A stretch of DNA of 64,000 nucleotides from Pedobacter punctiformis (GTDB lineage: Bacteria > Bacteroidota > Bacteroidia > Sphingobacteriales > Sphingobacteriaceae). The DNA lies in contig NZ_JAPWGM010000003.1 of NCBI RefSeq assembly GCF_027213715.1, positions 62,001 through 126,000 of the forward strand, read 5' to 3'. The position numbers and the translations under genes are program-made. Under the pieces are notes generated by a model. That model saw only the letters and a list, made by a program, of their open reading frames with translations. It was not told the DNA's origin and ran no database searches. This document shows positions 44,976 to 54,020 of the stretch, in pieces; within the stretch, counting starts at the first letter, position 1; each line of letters opens with the position of its first letter.

Positions 44976-45413
44976 ATGATTTTTCGTAACGCTGAAGTTG
45001 CTGACATAACGGAGATACAAATTGTCAGGCATACGGTGAAAGAGAATATTTTGTCAGATCCTGCTCTTGTAACCGATGCAGATTGCCAGGAGTTTATCAC
45101 AGAGCGTGGCAAAGGCTGGGTTTGCGAAATTGAAGGGAAAGTTGTGGGTTTCGCCATTGTAGATTTAAAGGAAAACAATATCTGGGCGCTATTTTTAAGA
45201 CCAGAATATGAGAACCGTGGAATTGGCAAACAATTACATCAATTGATGCTGGACTGGTATTTCAGCCAGACTAACAAAACGGTTTGGCTTGGCACCTCGC
45301 CTGGTACAAGGGCAGAAAAATTTTATCGGTTACAAGGCTGGAAAACAGCAGGAACAGTACATAGAGGTGAAGTGAAATTTGAAATGAGTTATGAGGATTG
45401 GATGAAAAAGTAA
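44976..45413 (+). CDS. GNAT-family N-acetyltransferase
   Basis: 145 residues. Motif A includes LFLRPEYENRGIGKQLHQLM (acetyl-CoA loop NRGIGK), and the C-terminal WLGTSPGTRAEKFYRLQGW is motif B. Cytosolic; acceptor unknown. Monocistronic, divergent from the tetR-efflux operon. Dispersed repeats follow directly after the stop. Confidence 0.88.
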   Translation: MIFRNAEVADITEIQIVRHTVKENILSDPALVTDADCQEFITERGKGWVCEIEGKVVGFAIVDLKENNIWALFLRPEYENRGIGKQLHQLMLDWYFSQTNKTVWLGTSPGTRAEKFYRLQGWKTAGTVHRGEVKFEMSYEDWMKK

Positions 45414-45414
45414 A

Positions 45415-45600
45415 AGATTCTTCGGCAAGCTCAGTGTGACAATTGTGAAAGATACAGCCTTCCCCCACCTGTCATTCTGAATGCAATGAAGAATCTTTTA
45501 ACAATGAAAAACTATCCGGAAATATAACCCAGGTACAAAAAGGCAACAGAACAAGGGATTCTTCATTGCATTCAGAATGGCAAGTACAGGAATTTATTTT
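45415..45600. repeat. Dispersed repeat block with 23-bp inverted arms
   Basis: Perfect arms at 45473-45495 and 45557-45579 (start CATTCTGAATGCAATGAAG) enclose 61 bases. A fragment TTCGGCAAGCTCAGTGTGAC (45421-45440) belongs to the same family as TTCGACAAGCTCAGGATGAC near 50800. Confidence 0.85.
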
Positions 45601-45607
45601 TAAAATA

Positions 45608-46375
45608 TTATACCTTAAACTTCTTCATAAATGTGCTTACGCTTTCTTCTAAGTTTCCTTCGGCAATGGCTTTAACAAAAGCGGTACCGATAATTGCACC
45701 ATTTGCATAAGTACAGGCCTTATCAAAAGTTTGTTTATCACTGATCCCAAAACCAATCATAGTTGGATTATTCAAATTCATGGCTTTAATTCTGCCAAAA
45801 TAATCTTCAGTGGTATTGCTTACTTCTAAATTTTTTCCCGTTGTTGCCGAAGAGGATAAAAGATAAATAAAGCCGTTGCTTAATCCATCAATCTTACGAA
45901 TCCGTTCTTCAGCTGTTTGTGGCGTAATCAAAAAGATATTGCTCAAATTGTGTTGCTCAAAACTAGCTGCATAAAATTCTTCGTACTCAACCATGGGCAA
46001 ATCAGGTACAATACAACCATCTACTCCTACTTCAGCGCAGGCTTTACAAAAATTCTCTACACCGAATTGTAAAACAGGGTTTACATAACCCATTAATAAA
46101 ACGGGAATGGTTACCTTTTTACGAAGATCTTTTAATTGCTCAAAAAGTAGTTTAAGCGTCATGCCCTGATCCAAAGATTGCTTGCTGCTTGCCTGAATAA
46201 CAGGGCCATCAGCAACAGGATCTGAATAAGGGAAGCCTATTTCCAGCATGTCAGCACCCGATTTCTCTAAAGCTTCAGCAATTTGTATGGTATCGCCGGT
46301 ATTTGGATAACCGGCAGTATAATAAATTGATAATATATTTTTCTTCTCCTGGAAGAGTTGTTTAATTCTGTTCAT
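45608..46375 (-). CDS. trpA: Tryptophan synthase alpha chain
   Basis: Cleaves indole-3-glycerol phosphate to indole and glyceraldehyde-3-phosphate; the indole passes to TrpB. 255 residues, TIM barrel. Family motifs: the catalytic Glu in LEIGFPYSDPVADGP (with Asp of SDP), GVDGCIVPDLP and YLLSSSATTGK, with phosphate-binding GFGIS. It is separated from trpB by 117 bases holding a large inverted repeat. Last gene of the operon. Confidence 0.96.
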   Translation of the reverse strand: MNRIKQLFQEKKNILSIYYTAGYPNTGDTIQIAEALEKSGADMLEIGFPYSDPVADGPVIQASSKQSLDQGMTLKLLFEQLKDLRKKVTIPVLLMGYVNPVLQFGVENFCKACAEVGVDGCIVPDLPMVEYEEFYAASFEQHNLSNIFLITPQTAEERIRKIDGLSNGFIYLLSSSATTGKNLEVSNTTEDYFGRIKAMNLNNPTMIGFGISDKQTFDKACTYANGAIIGTAFVKAIAEGNLEESVSTFMKKFKV

Positions 46376-46391
46376 ATCTTTATTCTTTGCA

Positions 46392-46484
46392 TCATTGCGA
46401 GGTACGAAGCAATCTTAATGCAATAGAAAGGTTTGTTAAAATAGCCCAACCATAGTTGTAAGATTGCTTCGTGCCTCGCAATGA
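46392..46484. repeat. Inverted repeat inserted between trpB and trpA
   Basis: Arms of 26 bases (46392-46417 and 46459-46484) differ at one position and enclose 41 bases. The arm starts TCATTGCGAGGTACGAAGCA. Related fragments occur at 29.3-29.6 kb. As RNA it would form a strong hairpin inside the trp message. Confidence 0.9.
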
Positions 46485-46492
46485 CGAATGCA

Positions 46493-47674
46493 CTATAAAT
46501 TAAAATATTTAATATAGGTATCTAAATCCTTGTCGCCGCGGCCAGACAAGCAAACCACTACATTTTCACCGGCTTTGAACTCCATTTTTTCTAAGTAAGC
46601 CAAAGCGTGAGCACTTTCAATTGCCGGAATAATTCCTTCTAATTGTGTGCATAGTAAACCAGCCTGTAAACTTTCGTCATCCGTAATGGAAACGTATTGC
46701 CCGCGGCCGGTTTTAAATAAATGTGCATGCTGAGGGCCAATGCCAGGATAATCTAATCCTGCAGAAACCGAATGCGGCTCTACAACCTGTCCATCAGGTG
46801 TTTGCATTAAAATACTTCTGCTGCCATGTAAAACCCCTTCTTTACCCAGATAAGTTGTAGCAGCAGAAAAACCACTCGAAACGCCTTTACCTGCTGCCTC
46901 CACTGCAATTAATTTTACATTTTCATCATCCATGAAATGATAAAACATACCCATAGCGTTACTTCCACCACCAACACAGGCCAAAACATAGTTGGGTTGG
47001 TCACTTCCGGTTTGCTCTAATAATTGTTTTTTAGTTTCCTCAGAAATAACCGACTGAAAAATAGCAACCATATCCGGGTAAGGATGCGGACCAACTACCG
47101 AACCAATGATGTAATGGGTATCAACAGGGTTATTAATCCAGTCACGCATGGCCTCATTTGTTGCGTCTTTCAGCGTTTTACTTCCCGAAGTTGCCGGAAC
47201 AACCTTTGCGCCCAACATTTTCATCCGGGCTACATTTGGCGCCTGACGTTCAATGTCTACCTCGCCCATGTAAATTACACATTCTAAATTACGCAGTGCG
47301 CAAACCGTTGCCGTTGCAACCCCATGCTGCCCTGCTCCTGTTTCAGCGATGATTCTTTTCTTACCTAATTTTTCAGCCAATAAAATCTGTCCTATGGTAT
47401 TGTTAATTTTATGGGCTCCGGTATGATTTAAATCTTCTCTTTTTAAGAAAATATTGGCTCCATATCTTTCCGAATATCTTTTTGCGAGATATAATGGCGA
47501 AGGGCGGCCAACATAATCTTTCAACAACTGATGAAATTCCTTTTGAAAATCAGCATCATCAATAATTTTTAAATAATTCTGACGCAATTCTTCTACGTTT
47601 GGATAAAGCATTTCGGGGATGTATGCACCACCAAAATCTCCATAATATCCTTTTTCGTTTACTTTGTATTTCAT
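46493..47674 (-). CDS. trpB: Tryptophan synthase beta chain
   Basis: A PLP enzyme condensing indole and serine to tryptophan. 393 residues from the ATG at 47674 ([20 protein letters not shown]), which fits the family; an ATG 18 bases upstream is possible. The PLP Lys is in [10 protein letters not shown], the phosphate-binding loop is GGGSNAMG, and the catalytic Glu region is AETGAGQHG. The C-terminus holds [10 protein letters not shown] TrpB1-type enzyme, paired with TrpA. Confidence 0.97.
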   Translation of the reverse strand: MKYKVNEKGYYGDFGGAYIPEMLYPNVEELRQNYLKIIDDADFQKEFHQLLKDYVGRPSPLYLAKRYSERYGANIFLKREDLNHTGAHKINNTIGQILLAEKLGKKRIIAETGAGQHGVATATVCALRNLECVIYMGEVDIERQAPNVARMKMLGAKVVPATSGSKTLKDATNEAMRDWINNPVDTHYIIGSVVGPHPYPDMVAIFQSVISEETKKQLLEQTGSDQPNYVLACVGGGSNAMGMFYHFMDDENVKLIAVEAAGKGVSSGFSAATTYLGKEGVLHGSRSILMQTPDGQVVEPHSVSAGLDYPGIGPQHAHLFKTGRGQYVSITDDESLQAGLLCTQLEGIIPAIESAHALAYLEKMEFKAGENVVVCLSGRGDKDLDTYIKYFNL

Positions 47675-47752
47675 ATCTGTATATTTTATCATCTGGGCTA
47701 CGAAGATTTGTTTATGATTAACAGCATTTTTCGTTTATCCCAATATGACCTT

Positions 47753-48382
47753 CTATTTTTTCATTTCGTTAGTAAATGTTTTAATCTTTTCAGTGTCTTT
47801 TAAACCCGGTTCCAGCTCAAATTTGCTGTTAATGTCTAATGCATATAACCGGGCGTCTGTAATTTTTTTAATTTCAGGAGCATGTTCCAGATCAATTCCC
47901 CCACTTAAAAAATAAGGTTTGGTACCTTTATATTTATCTAAAAGACGCCAACTAAAAGTTTTACCCGAACCGCCATGTGCTTTGGTTTTGGTATCGAACA
48001 GGAAATAGTCCACTGCATTGGCGTAGGCATCCAAAACAGAGAAATCAAAATTTTCATCTACTCCAAAAGCTTTAATCACTTCAAGCCCACTAAATGAAGA
48101 ACGGAGGTCATTACAATACTCAACGCTTTCTTTTCCATGCAACTGAACTGCTTTTAATTGATATGCCGCAACTTTTTGTTTTACCTTTTCAATAGCTTCA
48201 TCCACAAATACCCCTGTTGTTTTAATTTCAGCAGGTATATATTTGATTAATTCTGCCGATACTTCGCTAATTAATCTGGGCGATCCTTCATAAAAGATAA
48301 AGCCCATATAGTCCGGCTGTAATTCGGCAACTGTTGCAATATTGGCCGCCAAACGCATTCCACAAACTTTTAATTTTAACAT
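47753..48382 (-). CDS. trpF: Phosphoribosylanthranilate isomerase
   Basis: Third chemical step of tryptophan synthesis. 209 residues from the ATG at 48382 (MLKLKVCGMR), where the catalytic Cys of KVCGMR lies at the usual place; longer starts lie inside trpD. The catalytic Asp is in TGVFVDE, with QLHGKES, and the phosphate-binding FLSGGID near the C-terminus. It overlaps the end of trpD by seven bases. Stand-alone, not fused to TrpC. Confidence 0.94.
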   Translation of the reverse strand: MLKLKVCGMRLAANIATVAELQPDYMGFIFYEGSPRLISEVSAELIKYIPAEIKTTGVFVDEAIEKVKQKVAAYQLKAVQLHGKESVEYCNDLRSSFSGLEVIKAFGVDENFDFSVLDAYANAVDYFLFDTKTKAHGGSGKTFSWRLLDKYKGTKPYFLSGGIDLEHAPEIKKITDARLYALDINSKFELEPGLKDTEKIKTFTNEMKK

Positions 48383-49365
48383 GCCAGTAAGTTTTTGAAA
48401 CTGTTTAAGGCTTTTTTGCCAAGCAATGATTCTTCTGCTTCGTAAAAACAATCTGCAAAAGATGATTCTGGTTTTATTGTTTTTATGGCCAGCGCCGAGT
48501 TACATAAAACCACATTGGTTTGTGCATCTGTAGCTGCTCCATTTAATACATTCATAAATATTTTAGCAGATGATTCTACCGTATCGCCCCCTTTAATTGC
48601 ATCAACAGCAAGTTTTTCAAAGCCCATATCGTTAAGGGTTAAAATATTCTCTCCTTTATTGGTAAAGGTTTTCACATCACAGGTTAAAGAAATTTCGTCA
48701 TAACCTTCCAACGCATGAACGATGGTATAATTTTTATCGGTATCCTGATATAAATAAGCATATAAACGGGCCAGCTCGAGGCTAAAAACGCCTACCATTT
48801 GATATTTAGGATGACCCGGATTAACCATTGGCCCTAACATGTTAAAAAATGTTTTTACACCCAGTTCTTTACGAATCGGCGCTACAATTTTCATTGCAGG
48901 ATTGAATAAAGGTGCATGTAAAAAGCAGATTCCTGCTGCATCAAGATTACGTTTTAAAGTACTTTCATCATTGGTAAAAGTATAGCCTAAATATTCCATT
49001 ACATTAGACGAACCGCAGCCTGATGAAACGCCGTAATTACCGTGTTTAGCTACGTGATGCCCTGCTCCGGCTACCACAAAAGAAGATAAAGTGGAAATAT
49101 TAAAAGTATCTTTTCCATCGCCACCGGTACCGCAGAGGTCAATTAATTCGTAACCTGAAAGATCGGCTTTGACGCACATATCCAGCATGGCATCCCTAAA
49201 GCCCTGTAATTCCTGAACCGTAATATTTCGCATGGCATAGGCTGTTATAAAGGCTGCAATTTGCGAAGAGTTAAATTGCCCTTCAGAAATTGAAACCAGA
49301 ATATTGCGTGCTTCTTCTCTGCTAAAGCTTTTATTTTCAAATAAATGATTTAATATTTTTTTCAT
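48376..49365 (-). CDS. trpD: Anthranilate phosphoribosyltransferase
   Basis: Joins anthranilate and PRPP. 329 residues from the ATG at 49365 (MKKILNHLFENKSFSREEA), the family start; the frame further upstream runs into the attenuator hairpin. The PRPP-binding CGTGGDGKDTFNIST, KHGNYGVSSGCGSSN and the NMLGPMVNPG loop are all present. No fused TrpG domain. First structural gene after the attenuator; trpE, trpG and trpC are not in this window on either side. Confidence 0.96.
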   Translation of the reverse strand: MKKILNHLFENKSFSREEARNILVSISEGQFNSSQIAAFITAYAMRNITVQELQGFRDAMLDMCVKADLSGYELIDLCGTGGDGKDTFNISTLSSFVVAGAGHHVAKHGNYGVSSGCGSSNVMEYLGYTFTNDESTLKRNLDAAGICFLHAPLFNPAMKIVAPIRKELGVKTFFNMLGPMVNPGHPKYQMVGVFSLELARLYAYLYQDTDKNYTIVHALEGYDEISLTCDVKTFTNKGENILTLNDMGFEKLAVDAIKGGDTVESSAKIFMNVLNGAATDAQTNVVLCNSALAIKTIKPESSFADCFYEAEESLLGKKALNSFKNLLAC

Positions 49366-49395
49366 GGTGCTGGCCCGGTTTTCCGGGTTTGGGTA

Positions 49396-49427
49396 ATAAA
49401 AAAAGGATTGCTTTTTGGGCAATCCTT
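49396..49427 (-). terminator. trp attenuator terminator hairpin
   Basis: Minus strand AAGGATTGC (49427-49419), a CCCAAAA-like loop, GCAATCCTT (49411-49403) and a T run to 49398. It lies 31 bases before trpD with no minus-strand gene upstream except the leader peptide, so it regulates rather than ends a gene. The 5' arm GGATTGCC can instead pair with GGCAA-AT-TCC just after the leader stop, giving an antiterminator. A further CCCGG-TTTT-CCGGG hairpin (49374-49387) precedes the trpD start. Confidence 0.85.
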
Positions 49428-49473
49428 CTCATTTTGTTAAATAATATTTTTAAAAATACACAATGGAATTTGC

Positions 49474-49527
49474 CTAACGAGTTTCGTTATGCCACCACCA
49501 ATTGTTATTTAAGTTTTTAATTATCAT
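49474..49527 (-). CDS. trpL: trp leader peptide with three consecutive Trp codons
   Basis: A 17-codon frame MIIKNLNNNWWWHNETR ending in TAG at 49474-49476. TGG TGG TGG are codons 10-12. The last codons and the stop lie in a TAACGA-N3-TCGTTA hairpin (49475-49489), equivalent to the pause 1:2 stem of classical attenuators. A longer upstream frame exists, but the ATG at 49527 is right behind the predicted promoter. When charged tRNA-Trp is short, ribosomes stall at the Trp codons, favouring the antiterminator and trpD-F-B-A expression. Confidence 0.85.
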   Translation of the reverse strand: MIIKNLNNNWWWHNETR

Positions 49528-49539
49528 GTTTGTACAGAA

Positions 49540-49570
49540 CAAATATTGATATACTTTTTTATAATTCCAA
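49540..49570 (-). promoter_or_regulatory. Promoter of the trp leader
   Basis: Minus strand TTG (49570-49568), 20 bases, AATATTTG (49547-49540), one mismatch to TAnnTTTG. RNA would start about 10 bases before the leader ATG. Confidence 0.5.
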
Positions 49571-49587
49571 AATCTTTCTAAAAATAT

Positions 49588-50529
49588 ATGGCTTTCTTTA
49601 AAAGAAAAGTACAGTTTAATGATGATTTGGGCTTCGGCTCTGCTCCTGTTATTAAAAATCAACGTGTTTTAAATACCGACGGTACACCAAACATTGAGCG
49701 CACCGGCTTGCCCTGGTTTAAATTTGACGATACTTACACCCGGCTGGTTACTATGAGCTGGCCACGTTTTTTCTTTGTGATATTAACTGTTTACCTCATT
49801 GTAAATACCCTTTTTGCCATAGCTTACAATGTTATTGGGATTGAAAATTTAAATGGCGCCAACGGTGTAACACTCCGCGATCAGTTCTTCGATGCCTTTT
49901 TCTTTTCTGCACAAACCATTTCAACCGTAGGTTACGGGCACATTTCACCACAAGGATTTATCACCAGTGTTCTTGCCGCTTTTGAAAGTATGTTGGGCTT
50001 ACTGGCTTTTGCTTTAGCTACAGGCTTGCTGTATGGCCGCTTCAGCCGGCCAACATCGAAGGTTTCCTTTAGCAAAGGCATGGTCATTGCACCTTATCAG
50101 CATCATAAAGGTTTAATGTGCCGTTTGGTTAACCTGAGGCGAAATTCTCTGATCGACATTGAAGTGCAAATGTTTATGACCTTTAATGAAACTATTGATG
50201 GTAAATTAAGAAGAAGTTTTTACCCACTGGAACTCGAACGTAGTAAAATCAGCGTTTTATCTTTAAACTGGACTATTGTACACCCGATAACAGAAGATAG
50301 TCCAATGTTTGAGAAAACACTGGATGAACTGAAGGTTGCTGAGGTAGAGATTTTCGTTATTTTAAAAGCTTTTGATGATACTTTTGCACAAACCATCCAC
50401 ACCCGTACAAGCTATCAGGATGAAGATATTCAGCTGGATGCAAAATTCGAAATCATGCATTATCATAATGAAGAAGGAAAAACAGTTTTAGACTACAGTA
50501 AGCTGGATAAAACCATTTCAATTTCTTAA
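49588..50529 (+). CDS. Inward-rectifier potassium channel (KirBac family)
   Basis: 313 residues. An N-terminal slide-helix region precedes M1 (about 58-80), the pore loop with selectivity filter TVGYG (113-117) and M2 (about 127-147), followed by a C-terminal immunoglobulin-like cytoplasmic domain (FSRPTSKVSFSKGMVI... FYPLELERSKI), the usual KirBac order. It forms a tetrameric inner-membrane K+ channel. It is divergent from the trp leader with only about 18 bases between the trp promoter and its ATG, so its own promoter must overlap the trp control region. Confidence 0.93.
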   Translation: MAFFKRKVQFNDDLGFGSAPVIKNQRVLNTDGTPNIERTGLPWFKFDDTYTRLVTMSWPRFFFVILTVYLIVNTLFAIAYNVIGIENLNGANGVTLRDQFFDAFFFSAQTISTVGYGHISPQGFITSVLAAFESMLGLLAFALATGLLYGRFSRPTSKVSFSKGMVIAPYQHHKGLMCRLVNLRRNSLIDIEVQMFMTFNETIDGKLRRSFYPLELERSKISVLSLNWTIVHPITEDSPMFEKTLDELKVAEVEIFVILKAFDDTFAQTIHTRTSYQDEDIQLDAKFEIMHYHNEEGKTVLDYSKLDKTISIS

Positions 50530-50877
50530 ATAGATTTTAGTTAAAATATTTGAGTTTAGTCTGTAGCCTGTCGAAATGCGATGCAGCTAACTTGACAGAC
50601 AATTTCTTTCGGTAAAGCAAAGCTGAATTGCTTTTAAAGCCGGTTCCCGCTTTGCGCTATATCCCCAAAGAAAAATCGGGACAGAGACGGGAGCGGGACT
50701 ACTTTAAGCTAAATTTACTATCCGTTCATTTCCTGATCATTATCAAACTTGTATTTAAATATTTGAGTAACAAGCTGGATTATAAAGCATCAATAAGATC
50801 CTTCGACAAGCTCAGGATGACATCTTTTTATTAACTTCTCGTGCCTAAATTATCGGCTGAATAAACAATGCTGAGTA
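50530..50877. repeat. Repeat-rich spacer
   Basis: Contains the tail CCGTTCATTTCCTGATCATT (50720-50739), closely related to the tail of the 262-bp repeat at 17-18 kb, a GCGGGACTAC segment shared with 18140-18160, and TTCGACAAGCTCAGGATGAC (50803-50822) of the 45.4-kb family. A mosaic of dispersed repeats; the short open frame here is not a gene. Confidence 0.7.
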
Positions 50878-51696
50878 TCAGGCTTTAATTAAAGGGTTTT
50901 TCTCTTTTGCAAATAAATCAAATACTTTTTTATCAACGAATGCAGGAAACAGTTTGTTCATCCAAACGGCTAGTTTACCTTGTCTGGTCATTACTAAAGT
51001 ACGTTTGCGTTGCTCAATGCCATCTGCAATATTATTGGCAACTTCCTCTGCCGACATCATTTTGCCTTCTTCCATACTGGTTTCGCCATGTGCTTCGCCA
51101 TCTTTAGCTAATGCAGCAACACGGATATTAGAAGTGGTAAATCCAGGGCAGGCCAGTAAAACATTTACTCCAGTTTTAAGCAATTCGGTTCTTAATGATT
51201 CCATAAAACCATTCATGGCAAATTTAGAAGCAGAATAACCTGTTCTTCCGGGTAAACCGCGAAAACCTGCAATAGACGAAACACCAACTACTGTTCCTTT
51301 AGTTTTTAAAATTTCGGGCAATGCATATTTTGTGCAATATACCGTTCCCCAAAAGTTAACGTCCATCAGGTTTTTTAAAACAGAAAGATCAAGATCATTA
51401 AATAAAGCCCTCATCGATAATCCAGCATTATTAACCAGAATATCAATCTTGTTAAAAGAAACCAGCGTTTGCTTTATAATTAATTCACAATCGGCCTCTT
51501 TACTCACATCGGCCTGTACCGCCACCGCCCTGATGTTGTATTTCTTTTCAAACGCTGCTGTTATTTCGCAAAGTGTAACGTATTGACGGGCAGCTAAAAC
51601 TAAATTTGCACCGCGTTTTGCAAATTCTTCCGCACAAGCTTTACCAATTCCGCTTGATGCACCTGTAATAATGATGACTTTATCCTTCAAGTTCAT
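50878..51696 (-). CDS. Short-chain dehydrogenase/reductase (SDR)
   Basis: 272 residues, Rossmann fold. NAD(P)-binding GASSGIGKACA near the N-terminus, the structural NNAGLSMRAL, and the catalytic triad Ser in VSSIAG with YSASK (Tyr/Lys). The C-terminal helix extension (VMTRQGKLAVWMNKLFPAF) is like the membrane-associated 11-beta-HSD/DHRS7-type SDRs. Substrate unknown. Monocistronic. Confidence 0.88.
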   Translation of the reverse strand: MNLKDKVIIITGASSGIGKACAEEFAKRGANLVLAARQYVTLCEITAAFEKKYNIRAVAVQADVSKEADCELIIKQTLVSFNKIDILVNNAGLSMRALFNDLDLSVLKNLMDVNFWGTVYCTKYALPEILKTKGTVVGVSSIAGFRGLPGRTGYSASKFAMNGFMESLRTELLKTGVNVLLACPGFTTSNIRVAALAKDGEAHGETSMEEGKMMSAEEVANNIADGIEQRKRTLVMTRQGKLAVWMNKLFPAFVDKKVFDLFAKEKNPLIKA

Positions 51697-51753
51697 ATTG
51701 AAACCTAATCTTATTTTTAATTAATGGAGTAATTGAATTCCCTTTGCTGTACA

Positions 51754-52371
51754 CTATTTCATCATAGCGGTTTCGTAGGGCACGCGGGTAATAATTGATC
51801 GGCCAAGTGTAATTTCGTCGGTATACTCTAACTCTCCGCCAAAAGCAATCCCCCTGGCAATCGTAGTAACCGGAACATTAAACTCTTTTAACCTTTTATA
51901 TAAATAAAACAGGGTGGTATCTCCTTCCATATTCGGGCTTAAAGCCAAAATAATTTCTTTAATGCCTCCTGCAGCAACCCGCTGCACCAAACTGTCAATA
52001 TACAAATCTGATGGGCCTACCCCATCCATAGGCGATATTAATCCGCCTAAAACATGATAAACACCAAAGTACTGAGCAGTATTTTCGATGGCCATTACGT
52101 CTCTTGTATCTTCTACCACGCAAATGGTTTCCTTATCACGCTTGTGTGAAGTACATATTTCACAAACCACCTGATCCGAAATATTATGGCAAATGCTGCA
52201 ATGTTTAATTTGCTGTTTTAACCGGATAATGCTGTTACCAAACATTTCTACTTCAGCAGTTTCCTGATTAAGTAAGTGTAATACCAAACGCAAGGCTGTT
52301 TTTTGCCCTACACCCGGTAACTTAGAGAATTCGTTTACTGCATCTTCAAGCAGTTTGGAAGAGAAATTCAT
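51754..52371 (-). CDS. recR: Recombination mediator RecR
   Basis: 205 residues. Acts with RecF/RecO to load RecA at single-strand gaps. HhH region [18 protein letters not shown]4 zinc finger [16 protein letters not shown] and Toprim core ([26 protein letters not shown]) are in the right order. No DnaX or YbaB neighbour here. Confidence 0.96.
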   Translation of the reverse strand: MNFSSKLLEDAVNEFSKLPGVGQKTALRLVLHLLNQETAEVEMFGNSIIRLKQQIKHCSICHNISDQVVCEICTSHKRDKETICVVEDTRDVMAIENTAQYFGVYHVLGGLISPMDGVGPSDLYIDSLVQRVAAGGIKEIILALSPNMEGDTTLFYLYKRLKEFNVPVTTIARGIAFGGELEYTDEITLGRSIITRVPYETAMMK

Positions 52372-52446
52372 TTTACAAAAATAGATAAAAAGCAGGAATA
52401 TTTGTGTGCCTTTACCTGATGTAAGCCAATCTTAGAAATCAATATA

Positions 52447-52477
52447 TTGATTATAAAAATCGTTTTTATTACATTTA
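52447..52477 (+). promoter_or_regulatory. Promoter of the symporter-LOG operon
   Basis: TTG (52447-52449), 20 bases, TACATTTA (52470-52477), one mismatch from TAnnTTTG, 18 bases before the ATG. Confidence 0.45.
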
Positions 52478-52495
52478 GAGCCTAAAAACAAATTT

Positions 52496-54004
52496 ATGTC
52501 GCCAACTATCCTTTTATGTTTTCTTCTGGGCTATTTTTTGGTCCTCATTATCATCTCTTTTGCTACTTCAAAAAACTCATCCGACAACTCTACATTTTTC
52601 ATTGCCAACCGAAATTCTAAATGGTATCTGGTCGCCTTTGGGATGATTGGAACAGCACTTTCGGGGGTAACTTTTATTTCAGTTCCCGGAGAAGTTGGTG
52701 CACCAAGTGGAAATCAGTTTCAGTATTTTCAGTTTGTTTTAGGTAATGCCGTTGGTTTTATCATTATTGCAACTGTGCTTTTACCGTTGTATTACCGCAT
52801 GAATTTAACCTCTATTTATGGTTATATTGAAAAACGATTAGGTCATTACAGCTATAAAACCGCTGCTTCTATCTTTTTATTAAGCCGTACACTAGGTTCA
52901 GCTACACGATTATACCTGGTGGTAATTGTTCTGCAACGTTTTATATTCGATAATTATGGAATTCCATTTTGGCTAACGGTTTTAATTTCTCTGGCCTTAA
53001 TATGGTCTTACACTTTTAAAGGGGGCTTAAAAACCATTATCATTACAGATACCCTGCAAACGTTCTTTTTAGTTTTATCGGTTTTTTTAACCATTTACTT
53101 TATATGCAATAGTTTAAACTTTAATATTCCACAAGCTTTTGAAACCATTAAAAGTAGCAGCTATTCTAAAATATTCTTTTGGGATGATTTTTTCACCAAT
53201 AAATTTAACTTCAACAAGCAGTTTATAGGCGGTATTTTTGTAACCATTGCAATGACGGGTTTAGACCAGGATTTAATGCAAAAAAACCTGAGTATGAAAA
53301 CCATTAAAGAAGCGCAAAAAAACATGTTTACCTTTACGGGAGTATTCATTATTTTAAATGTTTTCTTTTTAAGTGTTGGTGCTTTATTATACATTTTTGC
53401 AGCTAAAAACGGTATCGAAATTCCACTTGACCACATTACAGGCAAACCAAGAACCGATTTATTATTTCCTGAAATTGCGTTGAATAACCTGGGTGCTTTA
53501 CCTGCAATTATATTTATGCTGGGTTTAACTGCAGCAACATTTGCAACCACCGATTCGGCACTTACCGCATTAACAACATCATTTTGTGTAGATTTTTTAG
53601 GCATGGACAAAAAAGAAAATCTTGATGCACATAATGCTGTTAAAAAACGTCATGCAGTGCATATTGGCTTTTCAATTCTGATGTTTTTGGTGATTATCGT
53701 GATCAATGTATTAAACAGCTCGTCGGTGGTGAGTTTAATTTTTCAAATTGCCTCCTATACTTACGGACCGCTTTTAGGTTTGTACAGTTTTGGATTGTTT
53801 GTAAAAAAACGTGGCTTGCACGATAAATTAGTTCCAATTGTTTGTTTATTTTCCCCAATTTTATGTTACTTGCTTGCAACTTATTCAAAAGAGTTATTAG
53901 GCGGTTACGTTTTTAGCGTAGAACTAATTTTAATTAATGGCCTGATTACATTTTTAGGTCTTTTACTGATCAGTAAAAAAACAGATCAACAGACTAAATT
54001 TTAA
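52496..54004 (+). CDS. Sodium:solute symporter (SSS family)
   Basis: 502 residues with about 13 hydrophobic helices. The SSS pattern is visible in helix 2 (FGMIGTALSGVTFISVPGEVG), the sodium-site region SRTLGSATRLYLVV and the later GLTAATFATTDSALTALTTSF, which holds the conserved TDSAL. Couples Na+ entry to uptake of a solute; members with this helix 2 pattern are often listed as sialic-acid or sugar type, but the substrate cannot be decided here. Followed after 16 bases by the LOG gene, hence an operon. Confidence 0.9.
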   Translation: MSPTILLCFLLGYFLVLIIISFATSKNSSDNSTFFIANRNSKWYLVAFGMIGTALSGVTFISVPGEVGAPSGNQFQYFQFVLGNAVGFIIIATVLLPLYYRMNLTSIYGYIEKRLGHYSYKTAASIFLLSRTLGSATRLYLVVIVLQRFIFDNYGIPFWLTVLISLALIWSYTFKGGLKTIIITDTLQTFFLVLSVFLTIYFICNSLNFNIPQAFETIKSSSYSKIFFWDDFFTNKFNFNKQFIGGIFVTIAMTGLDQDLMQKNLSMKTIKEAQKNMFTFTGVFIILNVFFLSVGALLYIFAAKNGIEIPLDHITGKPRTDLLFPEIALNNLGALPAIIFMLGLTAATFATTDSALTALTTSFCVDFLGMDKKENLDAHNAVKKRHAVHIGFSILMFLVIIVINVLNSSSVVSLIFQIASYTYGPLLGLYSFGLFVKKRGLHDKLVPIVCLFSPILCYLLATYSKELLGGYVFSVELILINGLITFLGLLLISKKTDQQTKF

Positions 54005-54020
54005 TAATAAAAGAGTTTAT

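Noticed and set aside
49474..49662. 62-codon frame as a separate gene
   Set aside because: Its upstream part runs through the trp promoter and into the KirBac coding region; only the last 17 codons make sense, as the trp leader peptide.
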